Below, one piece after another: positions 28,249 to 36,060 of a DNA stretch of 64,000 nucleotides (its first letter is position 1; each line of letters opens with the position of its first letter). The position numbers were made by a program, and so were the translations under genes. The DNA lies in assembly GCA_016839165.1 (NCBI GenBank), contig CP069300.1, forward strand, positions 5,766,001-5,830,000. The letters are read 5' to 3'. The DNA is from Bradyrhizobium sp. PSBB068. Lineage in GTDB: Bacteria > Pseudomonadota > Alphaproteobacteria > Rhizobiales > Xanthobacteraceae. The notes under the pieces were generated by a model. It saw only the letters and a list, made by a program, of their open reading frames with translations, was not told where the DNA came from and did no database searches.

Positions 28249-30570
28249 TTACGCCGGATCGAACGCCCGGATCGGCGGCAGATTGCCGTTGAAGCGCTCG
28301 ACCTGAACCGTCGTCAGCTGCCCGGTGCAGCCCTGCGCGAAGGAGGACGTGCCGATATCGCGCGTCAGCACGTTGGGATTGCCGTGAACGCAGAGCGGCG
28401 CCTCGTCCTCGGGGTCCATCGGATCGTACCAGGCGCCGGTCGGCAGTTGCACCACGCCGGGGGCGATGCCGTCGGTGACATGCACCGCGGCAAGGCAGGC
28501 GCCGCGCGCGTTGAAGATGCGGATGATGTCGCCGTCGGCGATCCCGCGCGCCGCAGCGTCGCGCGGATTCATGCGCGCGACCTCGCGGCCGCGATGCTTG
28601 GCCTCAACCGAATGGCCGCCGAAATCGAGCTGGCTGTGCAGCCGCGTCACCGGCTGGTTGGCGACCAGGAAGCACGGCGTATCAGGTGTCGGCGTGTCCG
28701 TCTTCGCGAGCCAGACCGGATGGCCCGGGCAATCCGCATCGCCATGACCGGCGATCTTCTGCGAGAAGATCTCGATGCGGCCGCTCGGTGTCGGCAGCGG
28801 ACGCGCGACCGGGTCCTCGCGGAAGCGGCGCAGCGCGCCGCCATCGTCGAGATGCTGCGGCACGACCAGACTGCCGCGCGCCCAGAACTCATCGAAGCCG
28901 GGCGCCTCCAGCCCGCGCGCGGCGAGCGCCTTGCGGGTCGGCTCGTAGAGATGTTGCAGCCATTCGCGCGAAGTGCGCCCCTCGGTGAAGGGCTCGCGGG
29001 CCCCGAGCCGCTCGGCGAGATCTGCGAAGATGTCGTAGTCGTCGCGGGCGAGGCCGAACGGCTCGGCGATCCGGTGCATCGCGACCATCAGGGGATCGTT
29101 GGTGGAATAGCCGATGTCCTCGCGCTCCAGCGTCATGGTCGCGGGCAGCACGATGTCGGCGTGGCGCGCGGTCGCGGTCCAGGCGAGCTCGTGCACCACG
29201 AGCGTATCGAGCCGCGCAAACGCCTTGCGCAGGCGATTGAGGTCCTGGTGGTGATGGAACGGATTGCCGCCGGCCCAGTAGACCAGGCGGATATCCGGAT
29301 AGGTCCGCGTCTCGCCATTGTAGCGATAGGTCGTGCCGGGATTGAGCAGCATGTCGGCGATGCGCGCCACCGGAATGAAGTCGGCGACGCCGTTGCGGCC
29401 CTGGCCGAGCGTCGGTCCGGGCACGGCGTTGACGCGGCGCCCGTAATAGCCGATCGCGCCGAGCGAATAGGCGTAGCCGCCGCCGGGCAGGCCGATCTGG
29501 CCGAGCGCCGCCGCCAGCACCATGCCCATCCACACCGGCTGCTCGCCATGCTCGGCGCGCTGCAGCGAATGCGAGACGGTGATCAGCGCGCGCCGCCCGG
29601 CAAGCCGCCGCGCCAGCGTCCTGATCGTGCCGGCGTCGATGCCGCAGATCGACGCGGCCCAATCGGCGCTCTTCGACACGCCGTCGGTCTCGCCTGTGAG
29701 ATAGCGCAAAAACACCGGCCAGCCCTCGGTGTAGCGATCGAGGAAGGCCTGGTCGTGCAGGCCTTCGCTGACCAAAGTGTGGACGATGCCGAGCATCAGC
29801 GCGGTGTCGGTGCCCGGTGTCGCGGTCAGCCATTCGGCGCCGGCCTCGACCGGGAGATCGTCACGCAGCGGGCTGACCAGCACGAACTCGCAGCCGCGGC
29901 GGTGCGCGGCCTGCATCGCGCCGCGCTCGACATGCTTGCTGATCGAGCCGCCGGCCACCATCGAGTTCTTCAGCGCCATGCCGCCGAACGCCAGCACGAT
30001 GTCGGTCTTATCAGCGATCTGCTCCCAGGTGACGTTGCGCTTGGTGATGTCCTCGTAGCCGGTCAAAATCTGCGGCAGCAGCACCGAGGACGCGCCGGAG
30101 GAATAGGAGTTCACCGACCGGACATAGCCGCCCATCGCGATGTTGAGGAAGCGATGCACCTGGCTCTGCGCGTGATGGAAGCGGCCCGCGCTCGACCAGC
30201 CATAGGAGCCGCCGAACACCGCGCCGGGGCCGATCGTGTCGCGAACGCGCCCGAGCTCACCGCCGAGCAGATCGAGCGCCTTCTCCCAGCTGACCGGGAC
30301 GAATTCGTCGCGGCCGCGGCGGTCGTCGGGCCCGGGGCCGCGCTCCAGCCAGCCACGGCGGATCGCGGGCCTCGCGATGCGCGCCTGGTGGCGCAGCGCG
30401 CCGGGGAAGTTGTTGATGATGCCGTTCGGATCGGGATCTCCGGCATAGGGCCGGACTTCGAGGCCGGCTTGGCCGAGCCGCGCCGAGAACACGCCCCAAT
30501 GCGAGGTGTGCGGCTTGAAACCATCGGACAGATCGAGGCCGGGATCGGGGTGGCCAATGGTCTCGCTCAT
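28249..30570 (-). CDS. Molybdopterin oxidoreductase, BisC/TorA/DMSO reductase-like
   Basis: A 773-residue bis-MGD enzyme of the single-subunit S/N-oxide reductase group. There is no N-terminal Cys cluster for Fe-S. The start HTSHWGVFSARLGQAGLEVRPYAGDP is typical, SYGWSSAGRFHHAQSQVHRFLN and NSYSSGAS follow (a Ser here is the expected Mo ligand), and C-terminal GRIEIFSQKIA and CFLVANQPVTRLHSQLDFG bind the second pterin. No twin-Arg signal is seen from the chosen ATG at 30570, so a cytoplasmic biotin-sulfoxide-reductase-like role is more likely than periplasmic TMAO respiration. The 195-base longer frame looks non-coding. Confidence 0.9.
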   Translation of the reverse strand: MSETIGHPDPGLDLSDGFKPHTSHWGVFSARLGQAGLEVRPYAGDPDPNGIINNFPGALRHQARIARPAIRRGWLERGPGPDDRRGRDEFVPVSWEKALDLLGGELGRVRDTIGPGAVFGGSYGWSSAGRFHHAQSQVHRFLNIAMGGYVRSVNSYSSGASSVLLPQILTGYEDITKRNVTWEQIADKTDIVLAFGGMALKNSMVAGGSISKHVERGAMQAAHRRGCEFVLVSPLRDDLPVEAGAEWLTATPGTDTALMLGIVHTLVSEGLHDQAFLDRYTEGWPVFLRYLTGETDGVSKSADWAASICGIDAGTIRTLARRLAGRRALITVSHSLQRAEHGEQPVWMGMVLAAALGQIGLPGGGYAYSLGAIGYYGRRVNAVPGPTLGQGRNGVADFIPVARIADMLLNPGTTYRYNGETRTYPDIRLVYWAGGNPFHHHQDLNRLRKAFARLDTLVVHELAWTATARHADIVLPATMTLEREDIGYSTNDPLMVAMHRIAEPFGLARDDYDIFADLAERLGAREPFTEGRTSREWLQHLYEPTRKALAARGLEAPGFDEFWARGSLVVPQHLDDGGALRRFREDPVARPLPTPSGRIEIFSQKIAGHGDADCPGHPVWLAKTDTPTPDTPCFLVANQPVTRLHSQLDFGGHSVEAKHRGREVARMNPRDAAARGIADGDIIRIFNARGACLAAVHVTDGIAPGVVQLPTGAWYDPMDPEDEAPLCVHGNPNVLTRDIGTSSFAQGCTGQLTTVQVERFNGNLPPIRAFDPA

Positions 30571-31043
30571 TTCAGCAGTGTCCTCAGATGCGGGCCTCGA
30601 GCCCGGTCGCAAAGCTGTCGGCAGTATAACGATCCGCGCCCCGATGTCTTCGGATTGAGGGTTGCGGGATGCGCAGGCGGCCCCGCGCAGGGCATCCGCG
30701 AGCGCGGATGTCGCACCGTGTCTCGCCGGGATCATCGCTGACGACGGTGGCGGAACTCGCCGCAATCAATGCGCGCGGCGAAAAACGCGAAAACAACCCC
30801 ATGCAAAGGCGCAGGCCCGCCGCCAGCGCCTGACACGGCGGCTTGACACGTCGGGCAAATCAGGGGCATATTTCCAATATTCCGAAATCATGCAAGCGCC
30901 CCTGCAGGCGCCCCCTCGCCCGCAAGCGCGGGCTCGCCGGCTGCGATCGCGGCCGGACATCCTTAAACCCTCAATCGACATCGCACCCGCCGCCCGCAGC
31001 GAGCGATCGCCTGCGCGCGCGGCGCATTCCAGGGACTATCGAC
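30571..31043. other. Intergenic region, no gene seen
   Basis: It separates the molybdoenzyme (minus) from the 219-residue protein gene (plus). Frames here are Arg/Ala/Pro-rich and lack ribosome sites. Promoters for both directions are presumably inside; no strong motif was recognised. Confidence 0.55.
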
Positions 31044-31703
31044 ATGACCACTGCCCCCGATCTCACCGTGCCGACGCCGGCCGCCCTACCCGCCGAGCCG
31101 CAAGCAGCCGCACTGCCGCGCATCAAACTCTCGCGGCGCGGCTACGCGATCGATCACCCCGACCGGAAGCTCGGCGAGCAGCTGATGGCGAACGCGCTCG
31201 GGGTCGCCGATCGCGACGCGATGGACGGCATCCTCAGGCAATTGGTCAGGGCCAGCGTGAGCGGCGGCAGGCCCAGCGAGGTCAACCTCGCTTTCATGCT
31301 ATCGATGGTGAAGAGCATTCGCCCGCGCGATGCCGTCGAGGCCATGCTGGTGGCGCAGATGGTCTCGGTGCATGTGATGGCGATGCGCTGTGCCCAGCAC
31401 CTCGCGCATGCCGACGACCTCGCCCAGCACGACAGCGCGGCGCGCGCCCTCGGCCGGCTCGCCCGCACCTTTCCCGCCCAGATCGAGGCGCTGAACCGCT
31501 ACCGCAGCCATGGCGAACCCGCCATCACCGTGCAGAACGTGAAAGTGGAAGACGGCGGCAACGCCATCGTCGGCAACGTCACCCAGCATGCGAACGTGAT
31601 CGTCTCCGACAAGATGCCGGCACCCAAGACGCGGACGCCGAAGGCCGTGAGCGCCAGGCGCGCGCATGATGCCGCCGACGCTGGGCAGAACGCCCAGGCA
31701 TGA
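31044..31703 (+). CDS. Conserved-looking protein paired with the HGG/KHG protein
   Basis: A 219-residue soluble protein with a Pro/Ala-rich N-terminus, a helical core (MDGILRQLVRASV, EVNLAFMLSMVKSIRPRDAVEAML, VHVMAMRCAQHL) and a C-terminal beta-like stretch ITVQNVKVEDGGNAIVGNV followed by a basic tail. I recognise it as a protein recurrent in Bradyrhizobium accessory regions next to a small HGG/KHG gene, sometimes near phage-like genes; no function is known to me. The ATG has AGGGA 9 bases before it. Its stop overlaps the next start (ATGA), so the two are coupled. Confidence 0.72.
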   Translation: MTTAPDLTVPTPAALPAEPQAAALPRIKLSRRGYAIDHPDRKLGEQLMANALGVADRDAMDGILRQLVRASVSGGRPSEVNLAFMLSMVKSIRPRDAVEAMLVAQMVSVHVMAMRCAQHLAHADDLAQHDSAARALGRLARTFPAQIEALNRYRSHGEPAITVQNVKVEDGGNAIVGNVTQHANVIVSDKMPAPKTRTPKAVSARRAHDAADAGQNAQA

Positions 31704-31975
31704 GCAATCACACCAGCACCACCGGCCCAATGCTGGCGAGCGCGCGCTGCGGCGCCAGAACCCGCTCGGGCGGCGCGTGCCGCGCGCCGGCAGTGCGCGG
31801 CAAGAGGCGCTGCCGCATGCACGGCGGTGCCAAGGGATCCGGCGCGCCGAGAGCAAACCGGAATGCCCGCAAGCACGGGCTTTTCACCAGGGATGCGATC
31901 GCCGAGCGGAGGGAGATACGGGCGTTGTTGGGGGAAGCGCGGAAGATGCTGAAGGGAATGAGATTTCGACCATGA
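31700..31975 (+). CDS. Small HGG...NARKHG protein, possible zinc finger (copy 1)
   Basis: A 91-residue basic protein starting inside the stop codon of the previous gene. Cys residues in RCGARTRSGGACRAPAVRG and the RCRMHGG motif form a possible C-C-C-H metal site, followed by AKGSGAPRANRNARKHGLFT and an amphipathic C-terminal helix. The HGG...GNxNAxKHG pattern recurs in bacterial mobile or phage-linked proteins and is often misnamed. DNA or RNA binding is an inference from basicity and the putative zinc site. A second copy lies at 33783. Confidence 0.72.
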   Translation: MSNHTSTTGPMLASARCGARTRSGGACRAPAVRGKRRCRMHGGAKGSGAPRANRNARKHGLFTRDAIAERREIRALLGEARKMLKGMRFRP

Positions 31976-32007
31976 CCGCGTCGTCCACCTGATGGGTTGG
32001 CGTCGAC

Positions 32008-32100
32008 CTAGCCGGGTCCAAAAATCATGTAGAGCAGCGTCGTCCCGACAACGGCTGTCCAGCCGATCGAAGCTGCAATGGCCCACACCTGTATCGGCAT
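32008..32100 (-). CDS. Candidate 30-residue single-pass membrane peptide
   Basis: The frame starts at an ATG with GGAGGGATCC 3-12 bases upstream and ends at TAG. The product is MPIQVW followed by a hydrophobic stretch (AIAASIGWTAVVGTTLLYMIF) and GPG. Size, hydrophobicity and ribosome site fit a small membrane protein, but no homologue is known to me and chance cannot be excluded. Confidence 0.45.
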   Translation of the reverse strand: MPIQVWAIAASIGWTAVVGTTLLYMIFGPG

Positions 32101-32529
32101 TGGAGGATCCCTCCGCAAATGAATGCAGCAAAACGAAATGAAGCAAAACGAAGAGGTCGCTGGCGCTGACAGCGACCTCTTGGACCCGATCTCAAATGAA
32201 CATCTTGGAAATACAATCGCCGCCGAAGGTCCGTCATCATTAGAGAATGAATCGGCGCTCCGGTGAAGAGCAAACACGCCCGGTCCCCAGCGGAACAATT
32301 GCAACGTTGCGAGGGCGACACACTTCCCTCAGGGCTGAGCGAGCAATCCCTCGAACAGCCGGCTACGACGCCGGCGCGGCACGGCCACGACAGGCACGGG
32401 CCTGCTGCCGCGGCGGGATCATTTCCCATACCTTCCCGGTGCAGTCAGCGCGCGTCGATTGCAAAATCCCGCGCATGCGCACGACATACGGCCGTGGGCG
32501 TCGCGTTCAGCGTGGCGCAAGCACGCGTT

Positions 32530-32808
32530 TCACTCAGTGTGGAACTTGACGCCGATCCATCCGCCTTTGCGCCAAATCACATGGCACAACCAGGTCTTGC
32601 TCGGCGGAATGATGAGGGTGAACTGATCGGGCAGTTCGAAATTCTGGTCTGCCCACACAGCGGCGCCATCCTCCGTGATGTCCCGCACGGTACAGCACAG
32701 CGACAGGTCGTCAAACCTGATGAGGGCATCATCCAAAGACGGATTGCGCGCAGACTTTCGTCTGTCGGGAAGGACAACCATTCCGTGGCCAATCAATAAA
32801 TGATGCAA
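32530..32808 (-). CDS. PilZ-like domain protein
   Basis: A 92-residue protein with the core of a PilZ domain: DRRKSARNPS (the RxxxR element), CTVRDITEDGAAVWAD, LPDQFTLIIPPSKTWLCHVIWRKGGWIGVKF. PilZ domains often bind cyclic di-GMP through RxxxR and D/NxSxxG; the second motif here reads DITEDG, so binding is uncertain. The start may be the internal Met at 32781. Its last roughly 20 codons occur again at 38190-38252. Confidence 0.78.
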   Translation of the reverse strand: MHHLLIGHGMVVLPDRRKSARNPSLDDALIRFDDLSLCCTVRDITEDGAAVWADQNFELPDQFTLIIPPSKTWLCHVIWRKGGWIGVKFHTE

Positions 32809-32894
32809 ATCTGATCGATGCTCCGTCAGAAAGATTGCGTTTCCACTAACGAAGGCTTGATGCGACCCCGCGCTCCAAAGCCCAACAAACCAAT

Positions 32895-33320
32895 TCAGGC
32901 CCTGCGCCGATTGGATCGATCCTTCCCCCGCCGGCGTCGCGGCCTGTCGCGGCGTCTTTGGGGAGGATCAAGCGATCTTGCGACCTCTGCCACTGGCTTC
33001 GCTGCGGGTACGCTGGATGGCAGATCGACGATTGTTCGAGGCGGTGGCTCTATCCGATTGGCAACCGCCGCCTCGAGCGCGGCGAGGAATTGCCGTCCCT
33101 CATCGGTGATTTCCCAGCCTTTGTCATCGCGGAGAATGTATCTGGCCGTGAAGATATTTAGATCGGGGGCATGCTGAGCCAAGCGCTTCATGCGATCGGT
33201 CCAGTCTTTGCCGCTGTTCATGAGGATTTCGACGGCGTGCCGGATTTCGGCAACGGAGGCACGCCCGGCGGACTGGCCGGCCAGCACTTTCAAGACGGTC
33301 AGTTGGAAGGACACTTCCAC
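32895..33320 (-). CDS. Winged-helix-like hypothetical protein
   Basis: A 141-residue protein: an N-terminal domain of about 85 residues (SFQLTVLKVLAGQSAGRASVAEIRHAVEIL, then ARYILRDDKGWEITDEGRQFLAALEAAV) that reads like a winged helix, followed by a Pro-rich linker and an Arg-rich tail. I recognise the type as frequent in Bradyrhizobium but have no function for it. It precedes the PilZ gene on the same strand by 86 bp. A DNA-binding role is inferred only from the helix pattern and the basic tail. Confidence 0.72.
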   Translation of the reverse strand: MEVSFQLTVLKVLAGQSAGRASVAEIRHAVEILMNSGKDWTDRMKRLAQHAPDLNIFTARYILRDDKGWEITDEGRQFLAALEAAVANRIEPPPRTIVDLPSSVPAAKPVAEVARSLDPPQRRRDRPRRRRGKDRSNRRRA

Positions 33321-33782
33321 GTCTCCGGTCTGGCAGAAATAGTCTCGGCGAGGCCGGTTAACAGCCGGTCAAATTTCGACCTTGCCGCCCGACAATCTGC
33401 GCAATGGATCAAGTGCTCCGACCGCGATCAATGACGCCGCGGAGTCGACCTGAACCGGAATGGATGATGCGACGGCCGGAGTTCCCGAATTGACCTGATC
33501 GCGCAGCATCGAGCTTAACGCGCGAGTTCGTTTGCTTTGACGCGGGCGCCGATCAAACATCAGCGTACCGGATATTGCCCTCGATCCGGGTCCACCATGG
33601 CGAAGTCGTCGCGCCACGATATTCGGTGTGGCGACTTCGCTCTGGGCGAGCACCAACAGTCGCGTCGTCTTCGCCTCGACAGCCGATCCACCAGCGCCAC
33701 CGGCATCCGCGGCGCGGGCGCCGAAGGCCGCGCGCGGCAGGCGAACGCATGATGCCGCCGATGCCAGGCAGAACGCCAAGGC
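33321..33782. other. Gap with degenerate sequence
   Basis: No intact gene is seen. The last stretch (from about 33698) matches the 3' end of the 219-residue gene at 31044; the part before that is unrelated or too decayed to assign. A minus-strand open frame across the region is antisense to the second KHG gene and is not convincing. Confidence 0.5.
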
Positions 33783-33786
33783 TTGA
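33698..33786 (+). pseudogene. 3' remnant of the KHG partner gene (second copy)
   Basis: The frame ending in TGA at 33784-33786 reads PASAARAPKAARGRRTHDAADARQNAKA, matching the end of the 219-residue protein (APKTRTPKAVSARRAHDAADAGQNAQA). Upstream homology stops, so only about 25 codons of the partner remain. It directly precedes KHG copy 2 as in the intact pair. Confidence 0.65.
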
Positions 33787-34049
33787 GCGGTCATATCGGA
33801 ACGACCGGGGCAAAGCTGGCGAGCCCGCGTTGCCGCGTTAAGACCCCTTGCGGCGGCGCGTGCCGCGCGCCGGCGGTGCGCGGCAATAGGCGTTGCCGCA
33901 TGCACGGCGGCGCAAAGGGATCTGGCGCGCCAAGGGCAAACCGGAACGCGCGCAAGCACGGCCTGTTTACCAGGGAGGCGATCGAAGAGCGGTGGGAGGT
34001 ACGGGCGTTGTTGGGGGAGGCAAGGAAGGTGCTGGAGGGGATGAAGTGA
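33783..34049 (+). CDS. Small HGG...NARKHG protein (copy 2)
   Basis: An 88-residue paralogue of the protein at 31700. The CRVKTPCGGACRAPAVRGNRRCRMHGG Cys/His pattern is kept and the NARKHGLFT motif is unchanged. The start codon is TTG where copy 1 has ATG, and the coupled upstream partner is reduced to a remnant, so expression may be weak. Its location just before the ABC-3C-like locus suggests local duplication during island rearrangement. Confidence 0.62.
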   Translation: MSGHIGTTGAKLASPRCRVKTPCGGACRAPAVRGNRRCRMHGGAKGSGAPRANRNARKHGLFTREAIEERWEVRALLGEARKVLEGMK

Positions 34050-34339
34050 TCGCTCTTGCAAAGAGCCGTCTGGCGCGCCGTTCAGAATAAAACCTGCAGG
34101 CCGCTATACAATTGATATTGCTATAGAAAATTGTTTACATTGCGAGCATTTGGCTTTGACGGAACGAGTCCTTTCTCTCCGTCCGCGGATGAGAGCATGC
34201 AGACGCTTGTTTTGACTCAATCCCTTTGTGGCGACGCCCGGAGACGTTGTGGCTCTTCTGCATAACTTTTCTTTACTTGGGCTCTTGGCTTGACGTATGT
34301 CGGCGGCCGTGCACGCATTCGTTGTATGGAAGGGGCTAG
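34050..34339. other. Low-GC leader region of the ABC-3C-like locus
   Basis: No gene is seen. Base composition drops sharply here (for example ATTGATATTGCTATAG near 34110) compared with the GC-rich flanks, marking the left edge of transferred DNA. The promoter of the three-gene locus should lie here. Confidence 0.55.
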
Positions 34340-35555
34340 GTGAGAGCCGGGGCAGGCGTGACTACGAAGAAGCAGACTTTTACAGCGGCGAGTTCGGCTG
34401 CGGGCTACTATTATCAGGCTCGGCTTGCTCTATTTGAGAGCCTTCGCCTTGCATACGGTGAATTCAGCATTGATGTTGCGATAGAACGCTTCGACGACGT
34501 CTCGTTCGAGAAAGACGGAGAGCCCATCGAGCTGCTGCAAACGAAACATCACATAAGCAAGGTGGGAGATCTGACAGATACGAGCGTCGATCTTTGGAAG
34601 ACTCTTAGGATTTGGTGCGAAGCGACGAGAGAGAATCCGGCGCTCCCTGGCCGGAGTCGGTTCGTTCTCATAACTACTGGCCATGCACCACCCCACTCCG
34701 CAGCCTCCTTCTTGCGCCCCGACGCCCACCGCGACATCACTCAGGCTGAAAAGCTACTCGTGTCCGCAGCCGAGTCGTCCGAAAACAAAACATTGAAGGA
34801 TGCTTTCGCCGCCTTTCAAAAGCTGACGCCACAGATGCGTAATTCACTCCTCAACGCAGTGGAGGTGTTAGATCAAAGCCCTGTAATCACCGAGCTTGAA
34901 ACGGCCATAGAAGAGCGTCTGAAGTTGATCGCTCCGCGGGGCAAGGCCTCTGTCGCGCGCCAAATGCTTGAAGGGTGGTGGTGGCCCCGCATATGCGTCG
35001 CGCTTCAGGAGGGAGGCGTGATCTCAATTCTTGAGCTCGAGGGAAAGCTCGATGACATCCGCGACGCCATGAGGCGTGACGCTCTCCCGACAGATATGGA
35101 GCATGTCGACCCCCCGCAGTCCGAACTCGACGCACTAAATGAAATGACATTTGTCCGGCAGCTGCGAAGCGTCGGGGTTGGAAACACAAGGGTCCAGTAC
35201 GCGAAGCGGGATTATTACCGCGCCTTCACGCAGCGGTCTCTGTGGACTCGGCAAAATCTCCTGTTTGATGGAGAGGTGGCAAGATTCGAAAAAAACGCTT
35301 ACAGAAGAATGGCAGCCTCGATTTGAGACTATGTGTGATGGTCTCAGCGATGCAGCCGATGATGCGACAGCTCGGCAGGCAGGTCAGCAACTGTATCATT
35401 GGGTAGAGGCCGAGGCCCGGTTTCCCTTTAGAACGGTAACTGCAAGATTTCTCAATGTAGGTTCCTACCATATCTTAGCCAATGATCTCAGGATCGGTTG
35501 GCATCGCAACTATGCATCTCTCTTTTCCTCAATAGAGGAGCCGGAAGATGCATAA
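34340..35555 (+). CDS. ABC-3C-like effector with Cap4/DUF4297-type nuclease domain (frame broken)
   Basis: The first frame (GTG at 34340, AAGGGG upstream) runs 328 codons to 35326; the rest continues in the +1 frame to 35555. Joined at the A7 run 35289-35295, the protein is about 404 residues. The N-terminus has SSAAGYYYQARLAL, then IERFDD (Glu49, Asp52/53) and ELLQTKHH (Gln67-x-Lys69). This matches the Q...E-x-D-D...QxK pattern of PD-(D/E)xK nucleases of the Cap4/DUF4297 type. The second half is helical and reads as the system-specific C-terminal domain. Its overlap with the middle component and the SMC-like ATPase is the basis for the ABC-three-component call. Cleavage of DNA is inferred, not shown. 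Confidence 0.75.
35289..35295 (+). other. A7 run at a +1 frame break
   Basis: Reading gaa-aaa-aac leads to a stop at 35326. Removing one A gives gaa-aaa-acg and continues into TLTEEWQPRFETM and 80 further codons that end properly over the next gene. A homopolymer error, a real mutation or slippage at the run could explain it. Confidence 0.8.
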
Positions 35556-36060
35556 GACCCAATGGGATTTGCGGTGGTCAGACAGGCCTTCTGAGGAAGC
35601 GCGCAATTTGAACCCGGCTTTCTGCGGCGAGCTAATTTTTCGAACCGTCGCTGAATTTTTTAGATTGAGAAAGCAACCGTTTAGCTTCGCGCTCTCGTTC
35701 GTTGTGCTTCCCCTCGTATTGCATCCGGCGACACGAGGCCAGCTTCCCGGCAATTCATCGACCGCATTCGCCGGATGGACCGCGGATCACAATCCGATTC
35801 TCGCTGAATTTCCGGACAGGGCTCAGCGACTAGTGCCGGTAACTCGTGAGGCGCTGCTCTTTCTCATTCAACACAAGGTACTTGCATTCAACGGAGGGGG
35901 GCTAAGGCCAGGTACCAAGTCCATTGGTCGTTCGGCGCGGCCATTGCTGGTCACGGATGATGTGAGTGAAGCCCGCAGTGCAGCCGCCCTGCTTGGAAGG
36001 TGGTTTGCAAACCAGGGGAGCGCTTCATCTATTATGCAGGGATTGGGAGTATCGCCATGA
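35548..36060 (+). CDS. ABC-3C-like middle component
   Basis: A 170-residue soluble protein between the nuclease-type and ATPase genes, overlapping the first by 8 bp and the third by 4 bp (ATGA). Segments NPAFCGELIFRTVAEFFRLRKQPFSFALSFVVLPLVLHP and a C-terminal ARSAAALLGRWFANQGSASSIMQGLGVSP resemble the middle components of ABC-three-component systems, thought to bridge effector and ATPase and to hold helical winged-helix-like folds. I saw no catalytic motif. The function as a coupling or DNA-reading subunit is inference. Confidence 0.75.
   Translation: MHKTQWDLRWSDRPSEEARNLNPAFCGELIFRTVAEFFRLRKQPFSFALSFVVLPLVLHPATRGQLPGNSSTAFAGWTADHNPILAEFPDRAQRLVPVTREALLFLIQHKVLAFNGGGLRPGTKSIGRSARPLLVTDDVSEARSAAALLGRWFANQGSASSIMQGLGVSP

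Noticed and set aside
28219..30741. Open plus-strand frame of 840 codons
   Set aside because: It is the exact antisense of the molybdoenzyme gene; its composition (Arg, Gly, Ala, His-rich) is typical of a GC-rich shadow frame and it has no domain.
31044..31975. Prophage interpretation of the KHG gene pair
   Set aside because: No terminase, portal, capsid, integrase or lysis genes are near; the motif alone is not enough to claim a phage.
33369..34061. 230-codon minus-strand frame across the second KHG gene
   Set aside because: It is antisense to a conserved small protein and reads as noise in the upstream half.
35288..35297. Canonical -1 slippery heptamer A AAA AAC in the nuclease-type gene
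   Set aside because: The heptamer is in frame, but a -1 shift does not lead into the downstream coding frame; the downstream part is in +1. A programmed -1 shift cannot explain the break.
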